From Chaetomium olivaceum (lineage: Eukaryota; Ascomycota; Sordariomycetes; Sordariales; Chaetomiaceae): a stretch of DNA of 64,000 bases. Of the stretch, positions 43,440 to 55,764 are shown one piece after another. The translations under genes were made by a program, and so were the position numbers. The notes beneath the pieces were generated by a model, which ran no database searches, was not told where the DNA came from, and saw nothing but the letters and a program-made list of their open reading frames with translations. The stretch lies in assembly GCA_039881045.1 (NCBI GenBank), contig JAYWVB010000070.1, positions 62,001-126,000 on the forward strand, given 5' to 3'. Position 1 is the stretch's first letter; the number at the start of each line of letters is the position of its first letter.

Positions 43440-46400
43440 CCAACATGTATTTATTGGGGATGGGGGGGACCAGATGGGAAACCAGCCAGCCGGTGTCAAG
43501 TGGAGAAGTCGACGATCTGGTTTGAGGGGCGGAACCTGGGGGAGAATGCTCCTCTCGAGGGCACTAGCAGGGCGCTAGCGTGGTGACGTCCAAGGGTGCC
43601 CAGTCAGAGGCAGGGTTGCATGGCAGCTGGTCCCAAGAAAGGGAATTCTGGGGATGGGAAGGTGGGAACTTTCCGGGGTCGAAGGCGAAAGGAGACTCTG
43701 CTGACTGGTTGGACGGGTTGGTGGCGTTGGAGGAGCTGGAGGCCGGGGGGCAGGCATTCGCAGTTGGTGTTCGATTTGCTCCACCAGTTGGACGACGACA
43801 GTGACAGGCTGGGGCAGAATGACAGGCTCGGGACTGGACAAGTTCGACAGAGGACGTACGAATAGCGGGGAACGGCCAGGGGCGGGCGTCGGATGATGAA
43901 AAGTGGAAGGGGCCGAAATGCGGAGAGAATGTGCCAAGCCGGCAGAGCAGATTGAGAGCCTCACTTAAGATCGTCAGAAGACTTGGTCTGACCTGACCTG
44001 GGTCACTCGGATTCGGCAGAAATAATGGCGCTTCGTCGATGCTGATCCTCGTGGTTGCTTGTAGTTACTCGGCTGCTTCCAGGTTGTCCTTCGAAATGAG
44101 TGCTTCCAGGTTGTGGGAAGGGAACGGAATCCCAATGGAAGGAACTGAATGCCACACACAATACTTCGGTACTTCGTAAGGTAAGGTACCTTAGGCACTC
44201 TGTTTCATGGCCATCAAAACAGCAAATTGAAAAGAATCATTAACAAATGAGCGGCAACAGTTGGCCAAAAAAGGTCACCGAAAGGGAAGAAACCAGTCGT
44301 CGAATTGGCTTGGCGTAATCCCAAAGCCAATTCTTTGCTTTTCACTCGAGAAAAAGCCTCGTGTGCAGTGGTGCGCTTCTGGCAGGAACAAACCCAGATC
44401 CCTGCCCCAGTCGTGCCATTGTGCCAGTCAAGCCAGTCAAGCCAGTCCCTCCAGGCTTCCAGGGACCTTGCTCCGACCCGCAAACCGCCCTAAACCTGGA
44501 ACCGCTTGGCCCATGCACGGTGCCCAAATTGTCACAAATTCGCCTTTGGTTCTTTTCCCACGAGGAATTTCCCCTTTTCAGCTCCTTCACCCCTTGAGAA
44601 CATTTCGACTTTGTCGATAAAACTCGTGTGGTGGCTGACTGCCGACTGGTACCGGGCAGCCTTCACAACCCACAACCCCTGCCAACGCCGTTCAGCGACA
44701 CGTGGATATCGTAAGTTATTCCCGGCCGGACCAAAATGTTGGGTTCGCCTCGATGCTGGAAATGTTGCGCGGAACTTTCCGCCCCCTGAGGAATTGTCCC
44801 CCAGATCTGCTCGGCTCGAGCTTTGCGGGGAACCCCTAAGACCAGCAGGGACCACAGCTGGAGGAGTCCCGTCTGCGAGCCCCAGTGAAGACTCCACAGG
44901 CAGTGGCAGGGCCTCCGCGGAGCTGAAATCAGAGCTCAGACCACAAGTCCCCGCCGTAAATGTGTTCGAGGAGTTGTGTTCGAATCTTCAACGAAGGCTG
45001 TCGATTGACGATTTCGTTCGTGGCATTCACAGATCTGAGGTTGCACTTTCCTGCCGGTTGAAGGCTGCGGCTTGCCACGGCTTTCGTGGCTGCAAGAAGG
45101 ACGAATATGGCCGAGACCGGTCAAGCCCAACTTGGATAAAATAGACTCGGGTCGCAGAGCCAATTCCCTTCCTCCAAAAAACGTGCCGATTTGAGGGGGG
45201 CCGGTGGTCGGTCACACACTCGCTAAGATCGGCCACTCACCAGGCGCCGCCTATTTGGCGGTCCTGCGGCCGCGTGACCCCCCAGATCATGGATACGCAG
45301 CAGCCCCCTCGTACTCGGAGCACTTGGTACGTCAGACAACTTCCCAAACGGCACAACCGCAGAACGAAGGGGCCTGGCTCGCCAACCCTTCTCTGCGGCA
45401 ATTGATGCACCCGAACGCCATCGGGCAGCAATCCGGGCGACATGTTTCAGTGCGCTAGAGTGTGTTTGGTGGTTGTGGCGCTGTTCTATTGTAATCTACA
45501 CAGGAACGACACGAGAGACTCAATGGAAGACTATGGCATGCGTTGAGTGGTTGGATTGTGGCCATTCACCGCACAGCTATTTCAATAGCCGGCGTATGGA
45601 TATGGGAACTGCGGGAAACACCGTGAAGTGTGACTGTGATCCCGGAAATTTCAATACCTAGGTCGTCATTTGAGTACTGGGAAGGAGAACTTGAATGGTG
45701 ATGAGCACATAAGTCGGACGGCAGTATCAGGATACGAGTCTCTCATTTCATGTTCCATTAAATGTAAAGAGCAGTGACGACTGTCTCGTTGCGTCTAGTC
45801 GTTGCGTAACTCGCTTCAAATTGAATACGCCTCCCATCCATGATAGTTAGTTGGCGTGGCACACCATTGGCATAGGTTATGTTGCATTATTTCAAGTTCA
45901 TTTTGAATCAGCATAATCAACGGCCTAACCTGAGCTCTGGGCCGCAGTCCATATTTTCTTTTCACCCAAAGCGTGTGTTTTATAAAACCGCGTAGAGCCA
46001 ATACACAGCAAGACGTCTCGAATAAGCAAATTTAAGATGGGTTGTTTCACATCTTCGCGTATTGATTTAGCTCCGGCGAAACATTGTGTAGGCGGTCAGC
46101 ATAGCCGAAATAATAAGTTGATTCCCTTAATCATGCGTTTCTACGCACAGAAGGTGAAGCTTTTCGGCTTGCATGATTCCATGAAGACCAGAATAACTAG
46201 CACCACCCGCGCTGCTCAGGCTCCCACAAAACGGGATCCCGAGTGTGCCGGGAACCGGAAAGTCAGGGATGAGACGGGTTGGATGTGTGGGCTGCAACCA
46301 CCAGCACACACACAGTACGAAGTACATCTGTACAGACCCCCGCTCGTCGTTACAGTCGAATAACGGCTGACCCAGAAACTCTTGAAAAGGTTTCATTAAG

Positions 46401-47411
46401 AAACCGTCGTCCCGTGTTTCTCCAAACAAGGGCATTGTTGAGAGTTTGGTTGAGGCTCACATTTTCCACCACTCACGACTTCTTCAGATTTTTTATGTTG
46501 CAGTTGCACGACCCTCCTTCTCGGATGACGGCCGGGGTTCCAAACTGGGTCCGTGGGGGCCAGCCCAGACGATCTGGGGAAACTGACCCCCAACTATCAA
46601 GGATTTCAGATGACCGGGCCCTAGACGTGGGGGTTTCTGCCCCACCACACGACGATGGAGGCTTGGCTCAAACAAAAAAGCAACCTTTGCCAACCTCGAC
46701 CAGCTCATTGGACTTAAAATAGCGACGGAAGCCCAGGAAGAAAAAAAGTATTGTTTCGTCCTGCAGAGCGAAATCACATCTCCGATATCGCGGATGTCCA
46801 GAATCATGCAGGACGGGGGGTGACTCTGATCGCCTTGTTCACCTGCTGGATCTACACAGTGGTCGTTGAATCGGCGGCAACCAAGACTGGGCAAGGCAAG
46901 GGTGGGAATGCGATTCTCAGAATTCATGGGAAAACCACGGCTGCTTCACAGCCAAAGGTTGTTGATGTTGCACGACCGACGGGACTCCATCACGTGGATG
47001 CCTCGGCACAAGAGGAGCCCGGCACCGTCCATAGCCGGAAATACCGCTGAAGTGGATCCCGTCCGGGCTGATGGCTCTCAACAGGCCTCAACGACAACCA
47101 TTTGTTGTTGACTTGGGCCGGATGAAGTGATCCGGGGTCGATACACACCGCGACGGGAGTCGATTGTTATTTTCTGTTTTGAGATTTCCATTCTCTGAAT
47201 CTCGCTCAGTCGGTCATTACCAAAGGCTCACTCTTTTGCCACGCGTGACTTGGAGAGATCACAGTCAGCTCAAACTCAGGGGCTATCTTGGCGCGGAGTA
47301 CGGCGCTCGCCGGGAAGATTCAAGACTCAACGTGAGATCAATTCGATTAACGCAGCTCACCGTAAACGTGGAAAGGCTCAGAATTGCCCCGTGCACACGA
47401 CCACCATCACA
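43440..47411. other. Long intergenic region without a supported gene
   Basis: Almost 4 kb. The longest open frame (44506-45144, plus) lacks an ATG at its start and has no coherent composition. Short palindromic words such as GGTAAGGTACCTTA occur near 44180. The last 100 bases hold the promoter and leader of the thioesterase gene. No repeat family was recognised. Confidence 0.5.
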
Positions 47412-48582
47412 ATGCCCTCCAATATGGGGCCGCCACAGCCCCTGCAGGAGGCGTTGGAGCTGGTGAAGCTCCCGTCAGTCGGCGAAGCCCGCCGGTTCAT
47501 GGGGACGAGAGCCGCATATCTCCCGGGCTCCGACTTTTCCATGGAGGATTCGCCAACCTTTCACAAGGCTGCGTTTGGCGGGCATGTGTACGCCCAGGCC
47601 GCGCTAGCAGCCGCCCGCACCTGGAGGGAGCTGGAAGACGAAAAGGGGACGACGCCTGCTCAGAGGCTAGATATCCACGTATGTTTACCGGGCCCCATCC
47701 CCATCCCCACCCAATTAAACCCAACCCCCCACTACCATTCTTACCATACTAACCTCCCCCACCCTCCCGCAGACAATACACGGCTACTTCACGCGCGCGG
47801 GCATCCCGTCGCGGCCGTTCGTGTACAGCGTCACGCCGCTGACGGCGTCGCGCACCTTCAGCACGCTCTCCGTCACCGCGCACCAGCCCGCCCTGCCCAG
47901 CACCAACCCGCTCGGCGACCGCTTCCCGCCGGCCGCCGACGCCCGCCTCCCGCTCTCCCCGCCCTGCTTCGCCGCGCTCTGCTCCTTCAAATCCCCCGCC
48001 CCGCACAGCCGCGGCGTGTCGACCCAGGAACCGCCGCCGCAGGTGCGGTTCAGGGAGATTTTGGCGGCGAGGAAGCCGCGCGAGTGGCCGCCGGCGCCGC
48101 CGGTGGATATTGATGGGATTGTGGAGCTGGTGGGGGAGGGGCAGGAGGGGAGGTTCCCCGTGGCGGAGATGCGGAAGGTGGATATGAGGGCGTGGAACGA
48201 GGGGAGGGAGGTGTGGGAGCGGAGGGAGTTGTTGCTGTATCGGCTGTGGAAGCCCCTGCCTGAGGGGGATACGAGCGCGCATGTGGCGGCGCATGCGTAT
48301 GTTGCGGATCGGAATGGGTTGCTGGTGGGGAACCATGTCGGGTTTGGGCATGCGTTTGGGAGGGCGGCGAGTTTGAGTTATAGTCTGGTGGTGCATGTGA
48401 ATGCGGAGGAGGCGGTGATGCGCGAGGGGGAGGACCAGTGGTGGGTGCAGGAGATGTGGTTCCCGAGGGCGGCGGCGGGGAGAGGGGTGGTGGAGAGCAA
48501 GATTTGGAGTCCTCAGGGTGTGCATGTTGCGACGGAATATCAGGATGGGCTGATTCAGGGGATTGAGTTGGGGAAGTTGTAG
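47412..48582 (+). CDS. Acyl-CoA thioesterase (TesB/ACOT8-like double hot-dog)
   Basis: Two exons: 47412-47678 and 47773-48582 (358 residues). The first hot-dog half has FHKAAFGGHVYAQAALAAAR, the family's substrate-channel motif, then DIH|TIHGYFTRAG across the intron with RPFVYSVTPLTASRTFSTLS. The second half has ADRNGLLVGNHVGFGHAFGR, SLSYSLVVH, WWVQEMWFPRA and GVVESKIWSPQGVHVAT. The enzyme should hydrolyse medium- and long-chain acyl-CoA, in peroxisomes or cytosol. No clear SKL-type signal is seen (it ends in GKL). It stands alone with respect to the neighbouring genes. Confidence 0.9.
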
Positions 48583-48764
48583 GTTTGGACGGCGGTTAAT
48601 AGGTGGGTGTGCTAGGTGGGTGTGTTAGGTGGGTGGGTGTCAGGTGTGAGCAGAAGGGAATGTCTCGATGCGTTATCCTTCAAGTAATACAGTAATGACG
48701 CGAGCCATACCGTCCGTGCAATATATCCAAAGTTTGCGCACTGCGTTTCCAACGAGGGCCACCA

Positions 48765-49110
48765 TCTAACTGGGTAGCGTAGCGGTTAGGCGGTGGCCCT
48801 CGGCCCGGGCCAGCACATGGTTCAACTTGCCAAAAACCCGGACTTAAGGGAGGCCATAGGTTCGAACCGTGATGCGACCCCGGGGTTTTTCTGGGAGGCG
48901 ATGGGACGCCAACGGAGTCCTCCACATCAGAACTTAGGCAGGCACCGGCCTGACGGGGTATTAACGGGCTGCCACTGCGCACATCGGAGTAAACCCCCTC
49001 GGGGGTTTCGTAACCGGCTACCTCCTCAAGGGGCTAGCCGGTGAGCTTTTGCTGTTGTTGACCAACACAACGACGTACAAAACGAGTAGGAGAAATAAAA
49101 TGTTATCTTA
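48765..49110 (+). mobile_element. Candidate tRNA-derived SINE
   Basis: A tRNA-like head carries an A-box/D-arm word (TAGCGTAGCGGTTAGG, 48776-48791) and a perfect B-box (AGGTTCGAACC, 48858-48868), about 75 bases apart. The spacing is too long, and the sequence between does not fold into a normal anticodon arm, so it is not a plain tRNA. A structured G/C-rich body follows, with repeated CCCCxGGGGGTTT-type words. It ends in a tail with TTTTGCTGTTGTTG and an A-rich GAAATAAAATG. No convincing target-site duplication was found, so the ends are approximate. Confidence 0.45.
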
Positions 49111-49418
49111 ACTTTTCATAGAGTTGCTAAAAGAATGTGCTTAATTTCAAAATCAAAATAAAAAGGAATCTACTACTCCTAATCGTTCATGTTACTTGAG
49201 GGAAGTCGATGACGGGTATCACGTGTCATATCACATGCGCCCTAACCCAAAACAGCAAGCACCTGCAGCTCGGCTGGCTCTGTGCTTCGGGCTGGCTGGG
49301 CCAAGCACCACCCAAGTCAGACCATTTCTCAAAACCCGTCGAACCGGCCTCACACCTCCGCCAAAAACCACCCCGACCAATTGACCCGCACACCATCCCC
49401 CTCCCGACGACCGACACC
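49111..49418. promoter_or_regulatory. Upstream region of COX4
   Basis: The 100 bases before the ATG are C/A-rich (CCAAAAACCACCCCGACC, CACCATCCCCCTCCCGACG), typical of a strongly expressed fungal gene. Nothing else was noted. Confidence 0.4.
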
Positions 49419-50467
49419 ATGTTCCTGCAGCGTTCCGCCGTGGCCGTCGCGCGCCGCGCCGCCGTGTCCGCCCCGGCGCTCCGTCGCACCATCGCCACCA
49501 CTGCCGTGCGCCGTAAGTGCTGCTGCTGCTGCCGAAAAAACAAACCCGCCCGGGCCAAGCGGGCAGGGGGGGGGAGCTCCAAAATGTCGCAGCTGCGTCG
49601 TCGCCCGAGCTCCCCCACGCCGCCCAATTGAGCTCTGCGTTATATCGACAGGTGGACTGACGGTCTTGGATGTGCAGGCAGCGCCGTTCCCGACCAGCCC
49701 AAGATCAAGACTCTGAGTGGTAAGAATATTTCGTGTGTTTGGGGTGGAGGTTGCGTCATGGGTCGAGGGAGCTTCTGACGTCAGTCGATTGACGTTGGAG
49801 CTGGATGTGATGGGATACAAAGTGGTGGGATGGTAGGCTGGGATGCAGGATGGTCGTTGTCGGAGTTATGGTTATGGTTAGATTCTACGGGCGGACAGCT
49901 GACGACCGTCGCAGAGATCAAGGCGGAGGAGGACCTTATCGGCCCCGGCGCCCGCGTCGGCACCGTCCCCACCGATATCGAGCAGGCCACCGGTCTCGAG
50001 CGTCTTGAAATCCTCGGAAAGATGGAGGGCGTCGACATCTTCGACATGCGCCCGCTGGACGCCTCGCGCCTCGGTAAGTAAACCGCCACGCCGCGGTTGC
50101 GATGCGGGGTTGGCTAACAAGGAGGGGCAGGCACACTCCAGGACCCCATCAAGGTCCGCTCCGCTGGCGACGAGCAGTTTGCCGGTTGCACCGGTTTCCC
50201 CGCCGACTCCCACAACGTCATCTGGCTCACGGTCAGTGCACCCTACCCCGTCGCGGGCTCTCCGTCCCCGGAAAGAAGCCGCCACTAACACGAGACCACC
50301 ACTTGCAGATGACCCGCGAGCGCCCCGTCGAGCGGTGCCCCGAGTGCGGCAGCGTCTACAAGATGGAGTACGTTGGCCCGGAGGATGACCACCACCACTA
50401 CCACAACCCCCACGGCCTCGAGGAGCCCAAGACTTTTGCCAACTTCGTCAAGCCCGAGTACTGGTAA
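49419..50467 (+). CDS. COX4: Cytochrome c oxidase subunit IV (COX4/mammalian Vb), mitochondrial
   Basis: Five exons: 49419-49512, 49678-49719, 49915-50073, 50131-50231 and 50309-50467, giving 184 residues. The N-terminus is a mitochondrial presequence rich in Arg and Ala (MFLQRSAVAVARRAAV). The mature part has LIGPGARVGTVPTDIEQATG, RLEILGKMEG, TLQDPIKVRSAGDEQFAGC, PADSHNVIWLT, RPVERCPECGSVYKMEY and a C-terminal ...KPEYW. The zinc site is visible as Cys in FAGCTGF, His in DSHN and CPEC. It is a nuclear-encoded structural subunit of complex IV in the inner membrane. The many short introns in a small gene are common for this family in filamentous fungi. Confidence 0.95.
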
Positions 50468-51145
50468 ACAGTCCTTTACTGAAGGGAAAAGCGGCAACAA
50501 GATCAGGGGGCTGGAACAGGACTGGGATTGTAGAATATCCGGACATCAGATGAGGTTGTATAGAGGACTTTTCTATGTCTCGAGGTGGATGCAGTTGTCC
50601 CACCAGCGGCACACGGTATGGGCGACTGGAGTGAATGCTGTGCAGGCCCGATATTCTACCTACGTTGCGTGGCCCGAAAACAATCTACGCGTTCCGCCGC
50701 TCGACCTAGGAAGCCCCGACTAACTACCAGGCAAGCGCAAGCTTAACCTTGCATCGCCGCAGCATGTAAAGTCATGTGCTACTTGCAAGACACTCCAGGA
50801 CTGTTTGCGTAGGCCCTAGCGGCGTTTCACGTTCGCGGTGAGAACCCCATCACACTCAGCACTGCATGAGGACCCAGGTACAGGAGTACGGCTGGTGTGT
50901 GTAGTCCAGACAAGCGACGGCCTGCTCGCCGCGGAGTCGTCAATGAATGTCGTCATGAATACCCAGTGGCTGGAGCTTAGCAGTGCCTCATGCAAGAGAG
51001 GCGGGGCAACCATGAGCTCCAACCACCGGGCAGATGCTGTGTGAAACGTCTTCGAAGCACCAATGCCGAGCTCCTCGGCCCCCCAATGCCTCGACCAATG
51101 AGCTAGGTCTGGGTGTCGTGCTGTCCCAATTGTGTGTTGGGATTC
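50468..51145. other. Intergenic spacer between convergent genes
   Basis: Holds the 3' ends of COX4 and of the DUF4604 gene. No other feature was recognised. Confidence 0.5.
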
Positions 51146-51715
51146 TCACCCCTCGTCGTCGCCAAAGCTGAGCTTGACTTTCTTGGCCTTCTTCTTTGTT
51201 TTCGGCTTTGCTGCCGCGCCTGTGTCGTCCTTCCTTTCCGTCGCAGTGGCGGTGCCTGTCTTGGGTCGACTGCTCTTGTTGTCCTCTGCGTCCTCGTCGT
51301 CGGCCTCGGCACCGATTATTTTATTAATCTTCCTCTTCTTGCGCTGACCGCCAATATCCGCCACCTTCTCCTCCACTCTCGTGCTCGCATCAGCGGCGGG
51401 TGTTTCCTCAGCAAGACTGGCATCTAGTTGTGTGGATTCTGTCGACTCCTCTGCCTTCTCCTTCTCCTTCTCCTTCACGGTGCCGTCAGCACCGACCGTG
51501 ACGTCGACCGCATTCCCTTGGTCATCCACCACCAGCGGTGCGTCCTCGGCCTCGGCGCTGCCCGATCGCGGTTTGACGGCCCGGCGCCTCCCCGCGAGAA
51601 TCGGATCGGGCCCGTCGCGGTCGGCCCCGGACGGGTGTTCCCCGCGCAGGCGGGCCAGGAAGGGCGGCAGGGTCGAGTTGTACTGCAGGTTCTTTGCCGA
51701 GATCTTCTGCGACAT
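51146..51715 (-). CDS. DUF4604 family protein
   Basis: Single-exon gene of 189 residues. It starts MSQKISAKNLQYNSTLPPFL, the diagnostic N-terminal box of the family, and ends KKKAKKVKLSFGDDEG, the conserved basic-then-acidic C-terminus. The middle is low complexity: Glu/Lys runs (KEKEKEKAEEST), an RKKRKINKII nuclear-type patch, and Ala/Thr-rich stretches. DUF4604 proteins are widespread small eukaryotic proteins of unknown function and are probably nuclear. Confidence 0.85.
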   Translation of the reverse strand: MSQKISAKNLQYNSTLPPFLARLRGEHPSGADRDGPDPILAGRRRAVKPRSGSAEAEDAPLVVDDQGNAVDVTVGADGTVKEKEKEKAEESTESTQLDASLAEETPAADASTRVEEKVADIGGQRKKRKINKIIGAEADDEDAEDNKSSRPKTGTATATERKDDTGAAAKPKTKKKAKKVKLSFGDDEG

Positions 51716-53796
51716 GGTGGGTGGTTCGTCTGGTGGGTTCGTGTGGGGTGGGTGATTCCCGGTTGGTGGTTTGGTGAGAGGTTGGGGATGTCGAAGGGTG
51801 TGTGCTGTGTAGATTCGAGGAAACCACCCGAGTGGAACGCGGAAGGCGGACCGCGATGCTTTGACGCGGTTTGTGTCGCACAGCGCGTGCTGTGTTCGTG
51901 GGTTTTAGCTGGGAAGCTTGTAACCATGAATTTCCTTCTGGTATGACTAAACCTGCAATTGTTCGCATGTGCATACAGGAGCATTGACGGACGGCACAGA
52001 TGTCGAGAGAGAAAAGAAGGTGGAACAGGACTCTGGCCGGTAAGTGGGGCCGGCCTGACCAAACAGAATGGGAATCTGGGACCGTTGGGTGGGAGCTCCT
52101 CCTGGCTGCATGCCTGAGGATCACTCCATCGTTCGTGGGGCTTTCCCTGTGCGTCATTGTAACGGCGCCGTATCTCGATCTCGAACCGACTTACACTACC
52201 TTACACTAGTTCGACGCAGATGCACCTTCCAAATCGAACTAGCAGGTTCACCCACCTGAGATCTCCTCCCAACCCTCTTTCCCATCTCTTATTCCGCATC
52301 CTCTTTTCCGACTCCAGGCTGCAATCCGCGGACCATCCAAGGATCTGCCCTCTCGCTGGCAGTAGCAGCCCCCAATTCAAGCGGCCGCTTTTGTCGGCCA
52401 CACCATCAGATTTTTTTTTTCTTTCTTTTGCGCGTTTCCCGCCAGCCTTATCAACCACCTCATCGGCCAGTTCATCGACACGCTGCTCTTTAAGAGCCTC
52501 ATTCACCGGCACAGACCTAAATCCCTGCATCTCAGGCTTCACCGGTACTGGGGCTCTGATATTCTTGGTTTTCTTGTTTTGCTTGTCACGGCGAACTACC
52601 AATTGCACCGCGTAGCTCAGACAGGGACTTATGTCTTCTCGAACAAAAGCCCCCAGGCAACAATCCCAATACAGATTATCGCGATAGCAAAAAGCAAGAC
52701 TTCGGGACTGTGCGGGGTGGATCGTCGTCGACCCGTTCCGTGTGACCCGTTGACCGTTCCTCAGGTTTCTAATGCTTAGAGTGGGCATGGCCAACCAACC
52801 AACCGGATGGCCCCCCTCATGGTTCACGGCTTGCTTTTAAGAAATAATACCAGTAGTGGACGATGTGACCTACAGATACTGCCCTTGTCGAGCATGGTCT
52901 ACCCAGCCCTCGATGACCCAGCTAGTCGGGTCACTTGTCAATTCAAAGAACGCGGGCAGCCCTCCCTTGGAGCCGCATGTCAGTTTTCACTGCACTCAGT
53001 CTCGGGCGATGAGAGATACCCAGTGATGGCATCCGTCGGCTAGGGCCAAATGCTTCGGCGTGTCCCATGCGACAGGGCGCAGCACTTCGGCCAGTTTCCG
53101 CTGTCCTGCCCCTCTTGTAGGTCGGGCGTCGAGAGTCGCAAGCGCGACCAGTCCTGTCGAGTGGCCACCCCCCTCTACAACCGCGGAACCCCTCTCCGCC
53201 AACCCAGACTGTCGCAACACCTCGACTTGCACCAGTTCTTAAAAGCCCAGAATCTAGCGGTGAGCAACCGCCGACAGGGGGTTTGCCAAACGGCTGCTAG
53301 AACGTCTGGAGTTGAGCCTCTCCAACTGTTCGCCTGGTTGATTCCCCGGTCTCGGCTCAGCACCCGAGTCACACAGGCCCCAAATAGCCTCGCGCCTTGC
53401 AAGTTGGCTTGTGTGTGTCCCTCCCCGATTGGGTATCGCGTGGCAAGGCGTGCCACGATGGCCACCGGTTTCATAGCTTTCCATCTTTTCCAACACTCAC
53501 CTCCATCAAGCCGAGATATCAGGCAGAGGGGGCTCGGATACCGTCAGCCGCCATGTTCACATATCGGATGCCTTGCCTCGCCGGCCTCCTGATCATGATT
53601 ATAAGAGGCATGAAGCACTCCCGTTTGAAAAGGGTGCATTCACTCAAACACCCAAGCTCTCAAGCATTCATTCCCAAACTGGTCTTCAGCCGGCTCCTAC
53701 CTTCTGACACCCTTTCACATCTCTTTCTCTACGACACGAGCCTTTCATCCTACCCATATCGTCCGTCCAGAGGTGCACACTGTATCTCTGAGCACC
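51716..53796. other. Intergenic region between divergent genes
   Basis: 2.1 kb with short inconsistent frames only. It contains the promoters of the DUF4604 gene (minus) and of the Clr5/ankyrin gene (plus). The leader of the latter is C/T-rich near 53700-53790. A T-run lies at 52410-52420. Confidence 0.5.
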
Positions 53797-55764
53797 ATGT
53801 CGAGTTCTGAAAAGACCAAACCTGATTGGGATTCTCACCGAGATAAGATCACGGAGCTGTACTGGGTCAAAAACATGGAAGTTAAGCAAGTCATGGAGTT
53901 CATGGAAAAGAACTATGGGTTTGTTGCAGAGTAGGTTCTTCCCGCTACTACTTCATCTTCGGACCGGTTGGCTGACCACTTATACAGCGAGAAGGGATAC
54001 AAAAGACGATTCGAGATCTGGGGCTTGAAAAAGAACGTCAAGACAGAAAGCTCGAAGAGGCTCCTCGGGATTACTAAGAGAAGAAAAATCGAGGAGGACA
54101 AGGATACGGTGTTCATGCACCATCCGGGTAGTAAGAATACCAAGTTCAGGCACCACTACAGGCTCGTCAAACAAAAGAATCTTGATCGATTCCATGAGCG
54201 GCACAAACGGGATATAGATCCCAACTTTTCACCTGATATGCAAGGTATGCTCTATCAACTAATCTGTTTCGCCAAATGGATGCGCTAACTCACAGGCTCA
54301 ACAGCGACAACTCCCCCAAACTTCACATACGGAACGCCAGAACCAGATATGTCAAGCTACTCACTGCCACCAGCGTCCCTACCCTACCCCGGCCAAGAAA
54401 GAAGCGGGGAGGAACAGGCATCCATGGGAGACACCTCCGAATCGCATTATTTTGATGACGACGGAAGCTCCCAAGCCGGTACCGTCCCATGTGAGGCATC
54501 CCCTGGGTCGTTCTCCGCGCTCAGCGGTGATCCTTACTCGAGCACCGAACAGCCAACCCAAACCAACTTGCCTGCTGACTTCCAGGGCACATTATCCGGG
54601 AGTCAACAACCATATGGATTGCAGGGCCTCGCCCAGACCAACGCGATTTCCAGATTTGCCCCCCCGTCATGGGTAAACCCCACTCAAGCTCCGTCTCAGT
54701 CATATCACGCCTCCAGATATGCGGCCTCTTGGGCTCCTCACCCACAGCCGCCACAGCCGCTACAGCAGGCTATGCACTCACTCATTCCGAGCCCTACTGC
54801 GTTGGTCTCCCCGAATCACTACAACCCGGGCCTTGGCTACGAAGTGATCGAGGCTGCCCGGTTTGATAATGTAATCCCGAGCCCGACAACCATCGGAATT
54901 CCTGAAGTGCCGTCAAACAATATGGAATACATGACACTGGGTAGCGCCGTTGTCGGTAACGATATCAACAGCGCGAGGGCCCTGTTACTGAATGGGGAGA
55001 ACCCAAACTTTGCGGCCCAAGGCGGCATCACTCCTCTACATTGCGCAGCTTATCACAGGAATGTCGACATGGTCAAGCTGCTGTTAAGCTGTGGTGCCAG
55101 CCTCGAGGCCACTACGGACAAGAACCAATCCGTCCTTTTCTTTGCTGTTTGCGGCCAGGGACAGCTGGGCAGCATCGACATGCCTGGTCACGGCACTGCG
55201 ACTCAGATAGGGAATGACCTTCACACGGACGAGAGCACAGTTCGGACCATTGATGTGCTCTTTGAATGTCCAAGACATTTGGTACATCTGCGCAACAGCG
55301 TGGGCAAGCCGGACAAGGACGGCGTGACCCCTCTGATGGTCGCCGCAGGGAAGGGCTTTTTCACGACGGCGAGGTGGCTGCTCGAACGTGGGGCACTGCC
55401 CGACCAACGAGACCACGCCAACCATACCGCGCTCAAGTACGCCGCTATAAATAACCACCGCGACCTTGTCCGTTTGTTGTTAGAGGCAGATCCCGCCGTG
55501 TCACACAAACCTGACGTGTCCCACATTTTGAAGCTCGCCAGCAAGAACATGGCCGGGGGCGCGCAAAGGAGCATGCGGGCGCACTCCCACGGGCCTGCTG
55601 AGATGCTCATTGCGGATGAGATTGTGCGGCAATGCCAAGATATGGGTGTGTTGAACCAGCTGCTTACACTGGCCGGGCAGAAAAACAAGACCAGTGTCCT
55701 CGAGTGTCTGCAGAGTGCCATCGCGCGGTGTGGTTTGGAGGGCTCACACGCCGCCGCACCCTGA
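53797..55764 (+). CDS. Clr5-domain protein with ankyrin repeats
   Basis: Three exons: 53797-53930, 53988-54244 and 54305-55764 (616 residues). The first intron splits the Clr5 domain (DWDSHRDKITELYWVKNMEV, VMEFMEKNYGFVADEKGYKR, RFEIWGLKKN), a fungal N-terminal domain seen in putative regulators such as Clr5. A Ser/Pro/Gln-rich linker (about residues 130-310) follows. Then come ankyrin repeats: GGITPLHCAAYHRNVDMVKL, KDGVTPLMVAAGKGFFTTAR, ANHTALKYAAINNHRDLVRL. Two acceptor AGs 10 bases apart (54294 and 54304) could give a three-residue length difference. Its role is probably regulatory and its target is unknown. It has the same architecture class as the gene at the left edge but a more typical Clr5 head. 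Confidence 0.9.

Noticed and set aside
44506..45144. Plus-strand open frame of 212 codons in the 4 kb spacer
   Set aside because: No ATG at its start, no coherent composition or motif, and mixed with equally long frames on the other strand.
51720..53796. Several 60-200 codon frames on both strands
   Set aside because: They overlap one another in conflicting frames, start at non-ATG codons or lack any motif.
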